A DNA stretch of 64,000 bases, from assembly GCA_947500005.1 (NCBI GenBank), contig CANMQJ010000006.1:62001-126000 (forward strand). Reading direction: 5' to 3'. The position numbers were made by a program, and so were the translations under genes. Below the pieces are notes generated by a model that did not search any database, was not told the origin of the DNA, and was given only the letters and a program-made list of their open reading frames with translations. The stretch comes from an uncultured Paracoccaceae bacterium. Its GTDB lineage: Bacteria; Pseudomonadota; Alphaproteobacteria; Rhodobacterales; Rhodobacteraceae. Positions 18,467-28,558 of this stretch are shown here, piece by piece; within the stretch, counting starts at the first letter, position 1; each line of letters begins with the position of its first letter.

Positions 18467-21109
18467 ATGACGACAGCATTTCTCAAGACCACTGACCCTG
18501 CCGCGAAGCGCCCATCCCTCGAAATGTTCGAACCCGTTCACGCCGAGTTTCTCGGAACTCTCGACTTGTCGGGGTATGGCTGGCTGCGGACCGAGCATCT
18601 GCATTTCGTGGAACATGCTGAACGGGGCATCGTGCTTCCCTTCGCGCCGCGCGAATTCGTGCGGTTTCTCGTGGTCTCCGCGGTCGTCGCCCCGCATGAG
18701 ACCTGGATGACCTATGTAAAGGCCGCGCTTGAGGCGGTTTATGTCTCGCCCGATGGGCTGTCCAAGGTCGCCTGGTCGCTGCCCTGGAACGCCGCAGGGC
18801 TCGACAAGGTGGAGTTGCTGCTGAAACGCGGCGCCAAACTTGACCATGTGCTGAACATGGCGACGTTGCTGGATACCGGGTCGAACCACATCCTGGTCAA
18901 TCGCTATGCCGACAAGAACCTCATGGACGCTCAGTTCCGCGAGAAAGGTCCCGTGGAATATGCCGCGTTCCTGAAGCGGTTCGACGTGGCCCGCGCGCTC
19001 GACGATCAGGAAAAGGCGCTGGTGCTGCTGAATACCAAGTGGCGACCGGAACTGCTGGACGACAAACCCCTGCAGATCGTGGCCTGCGGCGTGGATTGGG
19101 AGCTGGTGCTGAAGCAATCGCTCGTCAAGCTGTTCTTTGGTTTCAACCGGATGCAGACGGACGATGTGTCCTGGCGGCGCGGTCACCCGGTCTTTGGCCA
19201 GTTCGTGTCACGTTTCGCCGACGATATCCGCAAACAGCTTTCGCCCGAAACGCTGACGCAGATTGCGATTCACCTTGCACGCTGGAAACCCGTACCCGAG
19301 CTGCACCTGACGCCGATCCTCGAACTTGGCGCCAGCGCGCGCGCTGTTCTGGCCAGCCTGCCGGCCAAGGACGCCTATTACAATCGCATGACTTCGGTTT
19401 TCGAGTCGTTCCTCGACGATAGCGATTCCGAAGACCTATGGCTGCAATTCACGATCCGCCAGTTCTTCAATGCCACCAAGGACCGGATGGATCGGTTCCG
19501 GCGCGCCCGTTTCGCCAACCGCATTCTTCCGCATATGGGCAACGCGGTCATCACGCATCTGACAGCCGACAAGATCGCCCCGCTGCATTTCCGGATGAAA
19601 TCCACCCCCCGTATCGCGAATCTCGTGCTGGACGACATCCGCTGGATGGTGGACGAGGCGCGCGAGATGGGCTCTTCCTCGCTCGAGGCCGACCCCTGCG
19701 ACGGCATTGCCCGGTTCGAACCCGAATTGCAGACGCTGCACCCGGACGATCTGCCGCGGGCTTACGCACCGGAACCGGATCAGTATTCGGGGACGTCCGA
19801 AAAGTATTATCACGACGCCTATTACCACATTCTCGATCCCGGCGACGCGATCCTGGCGCGCAAGCCGATGGAGGTGGACGGGATCACCGTGCCGCGCTGC
19901 GCCGAGGGGGTGCTGCTGCGCGACGGCGACGCATGGGCCGCCGACTGGACACTGGAGGACGGGCGCACGATCCGCACCCGGCCAGTCCCGTCGCAATCGA
20001 TCTTCAAGCGCGACATCCTGAGGCCCGAACCATCGGCCGCGCTCCGCGATGCTCAGGCGAAGCTGCCCAAGGATCACTACATCGGGATGCAGGGCGAAGT
20101 GTTCCACATGCCGAACTGGCTGGAAACCGCGCAGAGCTATCACCGGAAGAGCGGGGATTTCATCCAGGAATATCTCGAGGACATATATAGCCGGTTCCTG
20201 TTCCAGCCGACGTATATCTTCCTCAAGGTTCCCTGGGTATCCAACACCGCGACCGGGCCTTGGCGGCAGCTGATCCTGCGCCGTTTCGCGCAGGTCGACT
20301 GGATCAACCTCGAACAGCTCGAACGCATCGCCACGTCGATGCAATATGTCGGTCTGCTCAAGCGTCGGGGGCTCGACCACGATCCGGTCTTCTGGGAACT
20401 CGAGCAGCACCTGGCCTTCGTTCGCACCACCTTCGATCCGTCGGTGCCGCCGATCCGTGGTGACCTGGCGGCGGTCCACCCGCGCGAGGCGCGCACCTTC
20501 TATCATCTCGACGCTTCTCAACGGGTGATGAAAGGGATTCAGGACAACCCCGAGCTGTTCCCCGATTCCTCGCTGGCCAGCGTGTTCCGGGATCACCTTC
20601 ACTCGGTCTTTTTCGAGGACGAGATCTTCATGGATTACGCCGAGGAGGTCGATTACGACGGCTCAGGCTATTTCATGACCCATGTCTGTTTCTATCTGCA
20701 GGCAGTCCAAGACTACGACTTGCTCCCGATCCTGTTCAACTACATGGACGCGATCCAAATCTACCAATTGCAGCAAGGCAATGTCGAAGTCGCAGGAGAG
20801 GTACTGACCTGTCTCTTTTCAGTCCTGGCGCGGTCTCCCGAAAATTCGCCGCTGTTCGCGTCCAGCTTGAAATACCTGACGGAAACCGCCGGAGAGGACT
20901 ACAACTGGCCGAATCGGTTCTACACTCACCTTACGCCTTACAAGATGCTGCATGTGCCCTGGACCGCAATTCAGGATATTCGAGAGCCTCTGGGCAAGGA
21001 AGCGAACGAGCGGAACAAGGCGCTGCAGACCGATGTCCTCAATGACATTCCGGACTGGCCTGAAATGCTGTCGCGGTTCCAACCGGCCAAGACACGCGGC
21101 AGCACCTGA
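18467..21109 (+). CDS. Unassigned 880-residue protein
   Basis: I do not recognise this protein. ATG 18467 is preceded by AAAGG, giving 880 residues; an upstream in-frame Met at 18416 would overlap the divergent promoter region. It is rich in helices, Trp, Tyr and His, and has no signal peptide, membrane span, Cys cluster or nucleotide-binding loop that I can see. Around residues 445-470 it has an aromatic stretch (SGTSEKYYHDAYYHILDPGD), and LEDGRTIRTRPVPSQSIFKRD follows near 510. The first 300 residues may be alpha-solenoid. It sits between two large glycosyltransferases, divergent from one and convergent with the other, so a link to glycan assembly or export is likely but unproven. Codon use looks like that of its neighbours. 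Confidence 0.75.
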   Translation: MTTAFLKTTDPAAKRPSLEMFEPVHAEFLGTLDLSGYGWLRTEHLHFVEHAERGIVLPFAPREFVRFLVVSAVVAPHETWMTYVKAALEAVYVSPDGLSKVAWSLPWNAAGLDKVELLLKRGAKLDHVLNMATLLDTGSNHILVNRYADKNLMDAQFREKGPVEYAAFLKRFDVARALDDQEKALVLLNTKWRPELLDDKPLQIVACGVDWELVLKQSLVKLFFGFNRMQTDDVSWRRGHPVFGQFVSRFADDIRKQLSPETLTQIAIHLARWKPVPELHLTPILELGASARAVLASLPAKDAYYNRMTSVFESFLDDSDSEDLWLQFTIRQFFNATKDRMDRFRRARFANRILPHMGNAVITHLTADKIAPLHFRMKSTPRIANLVLDDIRWMVDEAREMGSSSLEADPCDGIARFEPELQTLHPDDLPRAYAPEPDQYSGTSEKYYHDAYYHILDPGDAILARKPMEVDGITVPRCAEGVLLRDGDAWAADWTLEDGRTIRTRPVPSQSIFKRDILRPEPSAALRDAQAKLPKDHYIGMQGEVFHMPNWLETAQSYHRKSGDFIQEYLEDIYSRFLFQPTYIFLKVPWVSNTATGPWRQLILRRFAQVDWINLEQLERIATSMQYVGLLKRRGLDHDPVFWELEQHLAFVRTTFDPSVPPIRGDLAAVHPREARTFYHLDASQRVMKGIQDNPELFPDSSLASVFRDHLHSVFFEDEIFMDYAEEVDYDGSGYFMTHVCFYLQAVQDYDLLPILFNYMDAIQIYQLQQGNVEVAGEVLTCLFSVLARSPENSPLFASSLKYLTETAGEDYNWPNRFYTHLTPYKMLHVPWTAIQDIREPLGKEANERNKALQTDVLNDIPDWPEMLSRFQPAKTRGST

Positions 21110-21139
21110 TCTGGGTCTTTTGATCTCGCGAACCGAAGC

Positions 21140-22978
21140 CTATTCGCGACGCCCGGCCGCCAGTTTCGAGGCGGCCCGGACCTGTCCTTCGGGACAGGCG
21201 ATCACAAGGTTTTCCCGTTCCAGAAGGGCAAAGAACGCTTCGTCGAACTCGATCGCATAACCACAGCTGCGGTCCGTGAAGCCGGGGTCGGGGACATGGC
21301 TGATCCCGATCCGCCGCGTCTCGGGCAGTTCCCGAACGAGCCGATCCGCCTCGGCCAGTGCCTCGGGGTCGCTGCAATCGATTTCGAGCAGCAGATCGAC
21401 CTCCAGCGGAAGTGCGGCACCGGGCAGGATGGCTGGCGGCAGCATCGCCATCTTGCGGGCCCGCTGTTCGTCGGAGAGCCCCATCGGTGCCTGCCTGTGC
21501 CAGTAGCGGCAGATCTCGCGGTAATAGTGCCGAAGTCCGTGATAGCTGGTGCGCACATGCGTGTCGGAGCCGCGCGTGAGCGACGCCGCATCGTCCAGCG
21601 CAAAGGCCATCGGGATATCCGGCAGGATCCGGCTGACGGATTGCGCGCCAAAGGCCGCCTCCACCCGCCAGATATATTCCATGTCCGCCGAGACGCACAC
21701 CTCGTCCCACCCTCCCAGCGTATCGGAAACCTCGCGCCGCATGAGGAAGGACGAATGGCTCCATTGCAGGCAGGACGGCCCCAGCCGCCAGTTCGTGGTG
21801 AATTCGAAGGGTTGCCGGACCCGCACCCAATGGGTCATCACGCCCATGAGCCCGGGCGCCTGCGCCAGTTCCGCCAGTTGCGTGGCGATCTTCTGCGGAT
21901 GTGACCAATCGTCGGCATCATGGGTGGTGATGAAATCGCCCGTGGCCATCGCAAGGCCGCGATTGCGCGCGGCATAGGCCCCCCGGTTGCGATCCTGCCG
22001 CACGGGCACGATGCGCGGGTCCTGCTCTGCAAGTGCAACCACCTTCTCATAGGTGTCGTCCTCGCTGGCATCGTCCACCACGATGATCTCAAGCTCGGCA
22101 TGGCTCTGGGCGCACAACCCTCGCAAGGCGGTCTCGATATGGCGCGCGGCGTTGTAGGCGGGCAGGATGACCGAAACCTTGCCAAGTTCCGCGGTGCCAG
22201 CCGATGCCGGCACCGGCTCCGTCGTCAGGTTGTCCAGCCCCGGAGGGCGCGCCGGATCGATCAGACGTAAGGGGGCCAGACCTCGCGCCGCGTAGAGTGT
22301 ATTCACCCGCTCCAAACGTCGCGGGGCCGGGTCGAGATTGGCAAGGGCGATACGGCGATCCGCTTCGCAATCGTCGGGCCGGATGCGGGTCAGGGCGGCG
22401 CGGGCCGCGTGATCGATGCCGCGACGGGCATATATCACGCTCATCGGGATCAGCCGCGCCGCAGCGTGCGAGAATTGCCAGGACATGCCGCCCATCCGTT
22501 CGAGGCTGCGCAGAGCGCGGGCCTCGTCCCCGGAATAATCCAGCCATGCGGCCAGCTGGCACCCCGCCTCGAAGCGCACCTCTTCGGGCAGGTCGGGCGT
22601 GTCGCACATGGTTTGCAGGGCGTCCCCGGCCTGTTCCGCCAACCCGCCCCAAAGCTCGGCCTGCAACTTGCGCACCTGCTGGATGCCGGCCCGTACCTGT
22701 TCGGCCCTGCGGGTCGGCAGCCGCCCCTCCGCCCGGCCCTGCCAAAGGAAATGCAGCACGGGGTTCACCCCGCTCTCGGCGATGTCCGGATAGCGTTCGC
22801 AATAGAAATCGAGGTCGAAATTCGGTCCGGGATCGCGGCCCAGTACCCAGCCGTAACGCAGATAATGAAGGGCCGGGTCGATACCGGTCTCGCGCACGTC
22901 CGGATAGGTCCGGCAATACCATTCCGCCTCGAACAAGCCGGAGCGTTTCAGAAAATCGACCTGGTCCTGTGGTTCCAT
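21140..22978 (-). CDS. Glycosyltransferase family 2 with N-terminal tandem WY/DV/HY module
   Basis: The 612-residue protein starts at ATG 22978 with AGGAG upstream; the open frame runs further but has no ribosome site. Residues 8-85 hold two consecutive modules (LFEAEWYCRTYPDV ... HYLRYGWVLGRDPGPNFDLDFY; then YPDIAESGVNPVLHFLWQGRAEGR). A helical segment to about 245 and an RLIDPARPPGLDNLT linker follow. The GT2 domain has VSVILPAYNAARHIETAL, IVVDDASEDDT, RNRGAYAARNRGLA and the metal-binding HDADDWSHPQK. The C-terminal part has THVRTSYHGLRHYYREIC, as in the 15502 protein. It is a clear paralogue of the transferases at 15502 and 38838. It is probably a cytoplasmic or membrane-associated enzyme adding a sugar to the surface polysaccharide; the donor is unknown. 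Confidence 0.85.
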   Translation of the reverse strand: MEPQDQVDFLKRSGLFEAEWYCRTYPDVRETGIDPALHYLRYGWVLGRDPGPNFDLDFYCERYPDIAESGVNPVLHFLWQGRAEGRLPTRRAEQVRAGIQQVRKLQAELWGGLAEQAGDALQTMCDTPDLPEEVRFEAGCQLAAWLDYSGDEARALRSLERMGGMSWQFSHAAARLIPMSVIYARRGIDHAARAALTRIRPDDCEADRRIALANLDPAPRRLERVNTLYAARGLAPLRLIDPARPPGLDNLTTEPVPASAGTAELGKVSVILPAYNAARHIETALRGLCAQSHAELEIIVVDDASEDDTYEKVVALAEQDPRIVPVRQDRNRGAYAARNRGLAMATGDFITTHDADDWSHPQKIATQLAELAQAPGLMGVMTHWVRVRQPFEFTTNWRLGPSCLQWSHSSFLMRREVSDTLGGWDEVCVSADMEYIWRVEAAFGAQSVSRILPDIPMAFALDDAASLTRGSDTHVRTSYHGLRHYYREICRYWHRQAPMGLSDEQRARKMAMLPPAILPGAALPLEVDLLLEIDCSDPEALAEADRLVRELPETRRIGISHVPDPGFTDRSCGYAIEFDEAFFALLERENLVIACPEGQVRAASKLAAGRRE

Positions 22979-23226
22979 TTGCGTCTCCTGCCGGGCCCCG
23001 GTGCATGACGGGGATGCGGAACGTTGTCCTTGTCCATTTCCCGGGATGTCCGTTCTTGAAACCCTTTTTCCGGGTGGGATGCAATCCTCGCCAAGCCGTT
23101 CGCGGCTGTGCCGCCACGCGGCAACCGTGGACCCGGCCGGGAATTGCGATACCCCGACAGAAGGGATACAAGACACGAAACGCGCGTCCGCCCGCCGACG
23201 CCCTTCTTTGAGAACGAGCAGTATTG

Positions 23227-24402
23227 ATGTCAGATACCAGGATCACCGTTGCCGGCATGGGATATGTCGGCCTCTCGAATGCCGTTTTGCTGGCCCAGCA
23301 TAATCCTGTTTGTGCCTTCGACATCGACGAGAGCCGGATCGCCGCGATCGCCGATCGCCGGGCCCCGATCATCGACCCCGAACTTTCGCATTACCTGGCC
23401 GAGAAACCGCTGAACCTCACGGCGACGACCGATCCCGAGAAAGCCTTTGCCGACGCGGATTTCGTCATTGTCGCCACGCCTACCAATTACGATCCGCACA
23501 ACAATTTCTTCGACACGTCCAGCGTTGAAGAGGTGATCGCTACCGTCACCCGGATCAACCCAACGGCCACCATCGTGATCAAGTCCACGATCCCCGTGGG
23601 ATACACTGCAAGCCTGCCCGAGAGCCTGAACACCGACCAGGTCATCTTCAGCCCGGAATTCCTGCGCGAGGGGCGCGCGCTCCATGACAATCTCTATCCC
23701 AGCCGCATCGTTGTCGGGGAACGCTCCGAGCGCGGCAGGATCTTCGCGGAGCTCCTGAAACAGGCCTCCCTGCGGGAGGATGTGCCGGTCCTTCTGACAG
23801 ATCCGTCAGAGGCCGAGGCGATCAAGCTTTTCGCCAATACCTATCTCGCGATGCGCGTCGCCTATTTCAACGAGCTGGATTCCTATGCGCTGGCGCATGG
23901 GCTGGACTCGCGCCAGATCATCGATGGGGTGGGGCTCGACCCCCGTATCGGCACCCATTACAACAACCCCTCTTTCGGCTATGGCGGTTATTGCCTGCCC
24001 AAGGACTCCAAGCAGTTGCTGGCGAATTACTCGAACGTGCCGCAGAATCTGATCCGGGCGATCGTGGACGCGAACCGCACGCGCAAGGACTTCATCTCGG
24101 ACCAGATCCTTGCGCGCAACCCGACCTGCGTCGGTATCTACCGGCTGGTGATGAAGCAGGGTTCGGACAATTTCCGCCAAAGCTCGATCCAGGGGATCAT
24201 GAAGCGTATCAAGGCAAAGGGGATCGAGGTCATCGTCTATGAGCCTGCGATGCAGGACGCGACCTTTTTCGGAACCGAGGTTACCCACGATCTCGACCGT
24301 TTCAAGGCCCGTGCCGACGTGATCGTGGCAAACCGTTCGACCCCGGAATTGAACGACGTCTTCGAAAAGGTGTTCACCCGGGACTTGTTCGGTTCGGACT
24401 GA
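23227..24402 (+). CDS. ugd: UDP-glucose 6-dehydrogenase
   Basis: This enzyme oxidises UDP-glucose to UDP-glucuronate with two NAD+. The protein is 391 residues, close to the short E. coli-type enzyme. It has the N-terminal NAD loop [25 protein letters not shown], the STIPVGYT segment, the [23 protein letters not shown] block and the catalytic-Cys segment [14 protein letters not shown]. The C-terminal UDP-binding domain includes [18 protein letters not shown] 23227 is used; a TTG at 23224 is directly adjacent. It lies downstream of a 248-bp divergent intergenic region shared with the glycosyltransferase at 22978, and supplies a precursor for an acidic polysaccharide. Confidence 0.95.
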   Translation: MSDTRITVAGMGYVGLSNAVLLAQHNPVCAFDIDESRIAAIADRRAPIIDPELSHYLAEKPLNLTATTDPEKAFADADFVIVATPTNYDPHNNFFDTSSVEEVIATVTRINPTATIVIKSTIPVGYTASLPESLNTDQVIFSPEFLREGRALHDNLYPSRIVVGERSERGRIFAELLKQASLREDVPVLLTDPSEAEAIKLFANTYLAMRVAYFNELDSYALAHGLDSRQIIDGVGLDPRIGTHYNNPSFGYGGYCLPKDSKQLLANYSNVPQNLIRAIVDANRTRKDFISDQILARNPTCVGIYRLVMKQGSDNFRQSSIQGIMKRIKAKGIEVIVYEPAMQDATFFGTEVTHDLDRFKARADVIVANRSTPELNDVFEKVFTRDLFGSD

Positions 24403-24413
24403 GCAGCGCGGTC

Positions 24414-25859
24414 TTACTCGCGCGCCTCCCTGGTCGCGCGGGCGACGGCCGCGATGGAGTGCGTGATGTCCTCCGGCCGGGTGCGGTGGTTGGTGATTGC
24501 CGCGCGAAGGCATGTGACCCCCTGCGCCAGCGTGGTCGAGAACACGACATCCCCCGACAGTTGCAGTTTCTGCGCGATGGCCCCGTTCAGCGCACTCTGC
24601 GCCTCGGGGGGCAACGTTTCGTCGGCCGTAAAGACGCACAGGTTGGAGACAACGGGCGCCATCAGCTTCATCCCCGGCGCCTGCTCGACCAGTTCGGCCA
24701 TCTGCGCGGCACGACGGCAATTGTCGCTGATCGCGCGCCCCAGCCCCTCCGCGCCATGCGCGCGGATCGCCGCCCAGACCTTGAGCGCACGGTTCCCCCG
24801 CGACAGGTCGATGCCGTAATCGCAATACCACGGATCGCCCCCGGCCAGCCCGGTATCCAGCGCCGCAAGATAGGAGGGGCGCGCCGCGAACGCCGCCCGA
24901 TGCTCATCCTCGTTCCGGATCAGGCACAGTCCGCAATCATAGGGAACGTACATCCATTTGTGGAAATCGCAGGCCAGGCTGTCCGCCCGCCCGATGCCAT
25001 CCGACAGACCCCGCCAAGGCGCGTCGGCAAGTCGCGTCCAGGCTCCGAAAGCCCCGTCCACGTGGAACCACAGATGCTCGTCTGCCGCGATGTCGGCGAT
25101 CGCGTCCAGATCGTCGAACCGGCCAAAATCCACAGACCCGGCCGTGCCGATCACGGCAAAGGGCAGCGCACCCGCCTCGCGATCCGCCGCGATCTGCGCC
25201 TTCAGCGCATCCAGATCCAGCCCGTTCTCGCCCTCGGGGATGCGGCGCAGGTTCTCGTGGCCGATCCCCAGCAGTTCGATCGCCTTGCGCGCCGCGTTAT
25301 GCGCCCCGTCCCCCGCATAGGCCGTAAGCCAGCGACCGCCCTGGCCCTTGGCGCGCACGTCTGCGCCCAGCGCCCGCAACCGCGCGGCCTGAAGCGCGAT
25401 GACCGTGGCCTGCGATGTCCCGGTCACGAGGATGCCCGAGGCGCCTTCGGGAAACCCCATCACCCGGCGCGTCCAGTCGATCACCGCGCGTTCCACGTAG
25501 ATCGAACCGTGATCGCGGCCTCCGCAATTGGCATTCATGGTCGCCGCCACCATCTCGGACAGCAACCCCTCGGCCAGCCCGGTTCCGTGGACCCAGCCGA
25601 AAAAACGTGGATGCGTATTCCCCGTCCCATGCGGCAGAACCGTGTCGCGCAACTCTGCCGCCAGGCGGGCTGGATCGTCGAGGCCGGCCCCGGCCTCCGG
25701 CAACGCATAGCCTTCGCGCACCTCCTCCGGCACCGGTTGCCAGGGATGATCGGCAGCCGCCGATAGCCTGTCGATACAAGCATCGAGAAGCTCATGGGCC
25801 GCGCTCCGGAACTCTTGCCAGTCGGACGGGTCGAGACCGGTGGGCCGCTCAGATGTCAT
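24414..25859 (-). CDS. PLP-dependent decarboxylase (group II; candidate cysteate/cysteine-sulfinate decarboxylase)
   Basis: The 481-residue protein starts at ATG 25859, overlapping the end of the upstream fusion gene by 11 bp, so the two are translationally coupled. It has the group II decarboxylase layout: HPRFFGWVHGTG (83-94), a TGTSQATVIAL stretch that binds the PLP phosphate, HVDGAFGAW with the PLP-N1 aspartate D268, and the Schiff-base lysine K301 in DFHKWMYVPYDCG. Relatives decarboxylate aromatic amino acids, glutamate, or cysteine sulfinate/cysteate. The substrate cannot be fixed from sequence. Because the operon also holds a sulfite-generating reductase and a putative serine kinase/PLP fusion, I infer L-cysteate to taurine as the leading hypothesis. 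An aromatic amino acid decarboxylase is the main alternative. Confidence 0.85.
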   Translation of the reverse strand: MTSERPTGLDPSDWQEFRSAAHELLDACIDRLSAAADHPWQPVPEEVREGYALPEAGAGLDDPARLAAELRDTVLPHGTGNTHPRFFGWVHGTGLAEGLLSEMVAATMNANCGGRDHGSIYVERAVIDWTRRVMGFPEGASGILVTGTSQATVIALQAARLRALGADVRAKGQGGRWLTAYAGDGAHNAARKAIELLGIGHENLRRIPEGENGLDLDALKAQIAADREAGALPFAVIGTAGSVDFGRFDDLDAIADIAADEHLWFHVDGAFGAWTRLADAPWRGLSDGIGRADSLACDFHKWMYVPYDCGLCLIRNEDEHRAAFAARPSYLAALDTGLAGGDPWYCDYGIDLSRGNRALKVWAAIRAHGAEGLGRAISDNCRRAAQMAELVEQAPGMKLMAPVVSNLCVFTADETLPPEAQSALNGAIAQKLQLSGDVVFSTTLAQGVTCLRAAITNHRTRPEDITHSIAAVARATREARE

Positions 25860-28425
25860 GTGAATATCTCCACCAGTTCTCGGCGAGGATCTCCAGCTTG
25901 TCGATGGCGCGCACGAGATCCGAGATTTCGGATTCCAGCGCCGCGGCGACCCCGCCCGGCCCTGCATGACCGACGATGTTGAAGAAGCGCATGCCGATCA
26001 CCAGGCGCAGAACCGCGCGCTGGTTCTTGCCGACACCCAAGGCCACGGGCTGACCGATATGGAATTCCTGGCTCAGCACCGATTGGACGGCCTGGCTGGC
26101 CTCGGGCATCAGTCGTCGGGCATCCTCGTTCAGCAGTTCGAAGATCTTGCGGCAATCGGCCTCGTCCAGTGGCTGCTGGGCGCCGTTCCACTGCCGCGCG
26201 AGAATCTGGAACGAGATGATCGAATGGCGCGCGAATTGCAGGCTGTGCGAGACATCGTCCTCGCCGCTCTCGCGTTGCAGCGTAAGAAAGCTTTCCGAAC
26301 GGGTCAGGCGGTCCGACACCTCGTCGCGGAACCGGCCCAGAACATGGATGCGCAATGCCTCTGGCACATGCCGCAGAAGCTTGGCCTCAAGCAGCGCCGG
26401 CAGCCAGCGGAAGGCCGCGCCAAAGGCCGGCTCGTCCTGGGTGGCGGGCAGATGCGCGGCCCAGGCCTCGGACCAGTCCTCGGCATATCCGATGCCGGGA
26501 CGCATCAGTTTCGCGGTCGTTCCGATGCGGTCGCGCAGGGCGGGCGGAAACAGCATCCCGCCCGAGAACGGGGGGCCGGTCAGCGATTTCGAGCCCGAGA
26601 CCTGCACCATCCAGCCGCGCCGCAGGCAGTCGCCCAGCCGCGCGTAATCCACCCGCATCTGGCAGGCATCGACAACCACGTCGACCCGATCGGGCGCCAG
26701 GGCGACCAACTCGTCGATGGCCGCGTCCGAAGGACCCGACAGCCCGGTCTTGGAGCCGATCAGCACATGCGCAAGAACCCGCGCCCCGCTCTCCAGCGCG
26801 GCGCGTCCGGCGTCGAGAAACTCGCGATCCAGCACGTCCATCGGCAGCCGGTCGCCCTTGTCATCGCGGATCTTGATATCGACAAGTCCGATCTCGGCCC
26901 CGGGCCAGATCTCGGCGCCTTTCTCGATGGGCGCTCCGGTGGCGCTGTCGGGGTCGAAATATCGTCCGGCCCCGGCCAGCTTGACACCGCGCCCGGTTTC
27001 CTCGGGCGAGATCAGGATGTTGACCAGCTTCGCCTGCGGATCGGCGGCCCGGGCCAGCAGGACGGCCAGCACCTCTGTATCCGTTCCCGAAGGCGCGATC
27101 ACGCCGTCGGCCTCTGCCGCGTCCAGGCCGCAGAGATCGCGCAGTTCCCCCACGATGGCATCGGCGAGCGCGGCACGCGTCTCATGCACCCCGTGACCGG
27201 CGTCAAGCATGTGGTTCAGCAAGTCGCGCCGCAGCACGTCGCAGAAAAGGAACCCGTATTCCGAGATCGACGAGGCGGTCGAGGACGAGAAATGCACCGC
27301 CTCAGGCCGCGGGCGCGGGGTGGTGCCGTACTTGTTCTTGCCCGAACGGCGGTCGACCTTCAGCCGGGAATCGCCATTAGAGACCAGAACCCGCTCGATC
27401 GGCGCTTCCAGCGGCAGGGGCACGTCCTCGTCGGGCTGCGCGGCGCGTTCGGGTTCAAGCCCCATCAACTCGGCCATCCATTCCAGCATCGTCTGCGTGG
27501 GCGGTTCCAGCGGCCCGCCGCTGAGCTCGGCCGAAATCCCGCCCGACTGTGTCGACAGAAGAAGACCCCGGTCGGCCAGGTTCAACTGTCCGATCAGCGC
27601 CGCGCCGTGGCGCACCAGCGCGGCAAGGCGCCGAGGCCCGACCCGGCCGGCCTGAAGGGCAAAGGCCGCTTCCATCCCCCAGCGCGCCGCGGCGGACATG
27701 GCCGAGGGGCTTGCAAGCAGGCTGGGTGGCAGCAACAGAAGGTCAGCGCCCTTGAGGCGGAAGGGGAAATCTTCCTGCTGGCCAAGTGCGATCCGGCACG
27801 GCGCGCCCGGCAGCAACGCGGCCATCGCCGGATCTGTCTCCAACGTGTGCCGCAAATGGCTGTGTGGCACGATGGTCGAGGAAGTCTCGAGATCCAGCTT
27901 GGCCGCCGACACCGTGCGCAGCGCCATGCGCGCGCCGAAGGCGTGGTAATCGTCGCTGAGGATCTGGGCCCGGCTGGGGTGCGGAGCCGCTGGGGTCACC
28001 ACCTCGCCAAGGTGCTGGTCGTCCCGAAGGTGCGACAGCGGCACGCGGCTGAACGGCAGGTGGGCATGGATGATGTGGCGGGTCGATTTCATCGGCAGAA
28101 GCTTGCCGGAATCGCAGATTTCCCAGATCATTTCGGGCGTATAGACTTGGCCCGGTCGCCAGCTTTTCAGTTCCACCGCCGGATCGTCATAGCTGAGCAG
28201 GATCACCGGCACGTTCTTCAGACCCAGCGCGCGGGCGGCGTGAAAGCGGTGATGCCCGTCCATCAGAGCAAATCGTTCGCGGTCGATCAGCACGGGATGC
28301 GTCCAGACGCCGGTGATCTCGATTTCCCCCCGCAGGTTTTCCGAATGGGATCGGGAGTATTCCTCGGTGGGTCGGATCTTTTCGATCGGAAAAATCTCGA
28401 TGCGGTAGAAATCGGTTCTGGTCAT
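25849..28425 (-). CDS. Fusion of ParB/SerK-like domain with fold-type-I PLP enzyme
   Basis: The 858-residue protein joins two unlike domains. Residues 1-130 have IFPIEKIRPTEEYS, then LIDRERFALMDGHHRFHAARAL and VPVILLSYDD, the pattern of ParB-fold free-serine kinases (SerK of archaea, SbnI of staphylococci) that make O-phosphoserine. Residues 150-345 form a linker or extra domain I cannot name. Residues 380-720 are a PLP fold-type-I domain: STASSISEYGF, APSGTDTEVLAV (443-454), VVVDACQM with D586 and Q589, and a likely Schiff-base lysine K613 in VSGSKSLTGPPF. The last 140 residues look like the small domain. I infer serine to O-phosphoserine, then replacement of phosphate by a nucleophile, possibly sulfite. 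The gene lies between cysH and a decarboxylase on the same strand. ParB-type DNA binding is unlikely. Confidence 0.8.
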   Translation of the reverse strand: MTRTDFYRIEIFPIEKIRPTEEYSRSHSENLRGEIEITGVWTHPVLIDRERFALMDGHHRFHAARALGLKNVPVILLSYDDPAVELKSWRPGQVYTPEMIWEICDSGKLLPMKSTRHIIHAHLPFSRVPLSHLRDDQHLGEVVTPAAPHPSRAQILSDDYHAFGARMALRTVSAAKLDLETSSTIVPHSHLRHTLETDPAMAALLPGAPCRIALGQQEDFPFRLKGADLLLLPPSLLASPSAMSAAARWGMEAAFALQAGRVGPRRLAALVRHGAALIGQLNLADRGLLLSTQSGGISAELSGGPLEPPTQTMLEWMAELMGLEPERAAQPDEDVPLPLEAPIERVLVSNGDSRLKVDRRSGKNKYGTTPRPRPEAVHFSSSTASSISEYGFLFCDVLRRDLLNHMLDAGHGVHETRAALADAIVGELRDLCGLDAAEADGVIAPSGTDTEVLAVLLARAADPQAKLVNILISPEETGRGVKLAGAGRYFDPDSATGAPIEKGAEIWPGAEIGLVDIKIRDDKGDRLPMDVLDREFLDAGRAALESGARVLAHVLIGSKTGLSGPSDAAIDELVALAPDRVDVVVDACQMRVDYARLGDCLRRGWMVQVSGSKSLTGPPFSGGMLFPPALRDRIGTTAKLMRPGIGYAEDWSEAWAAHLPATQDEPAFGAAFRWLPALLEAKLLRHVPEALRIHVLGRFRDEVSDRLTRSESFLTLQRESGEDDVSHSLQFARHSIISFQILARQWNGAQQPLDEADCRKIFELLNEDARRLMPEASQAVQSVLSQEFHIGQPVALGVGKNQRAVLRLVIGMRFFNIVGHAGPGGVAAALESEISDLVRAIDKLEILAENWWRYSHDI

Positions 28426-28558
28426 TGCAGGGACCCTGTTTTCTTGGAGGATCTGAAAAAAATACGCGCGTACAACTGACTCCCCTCTCTATCCGCTATG
28501 TAACGGAGGGGAAAGAGGTTTCATGGCCGTGGCCACGGCACCCGGGCGGGGGTGTCGA

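Noticed and set aside
21126..21149. 7-bp stem TCGCGAA/TTCGCGA between convergent genes as a terminator
   Set aside because: The loop is 10 bases and there is no T-tract; the stem partly lies in coding sequence.
25966..28479. 837-codon open frame on the plus strand opposite the ParB/PLP fusion
   Set aside because: The minus-strand frame holds recognisable domains and overlaps its neighbour like an operon member. The plus-strand frame is a GC-bias shadow.
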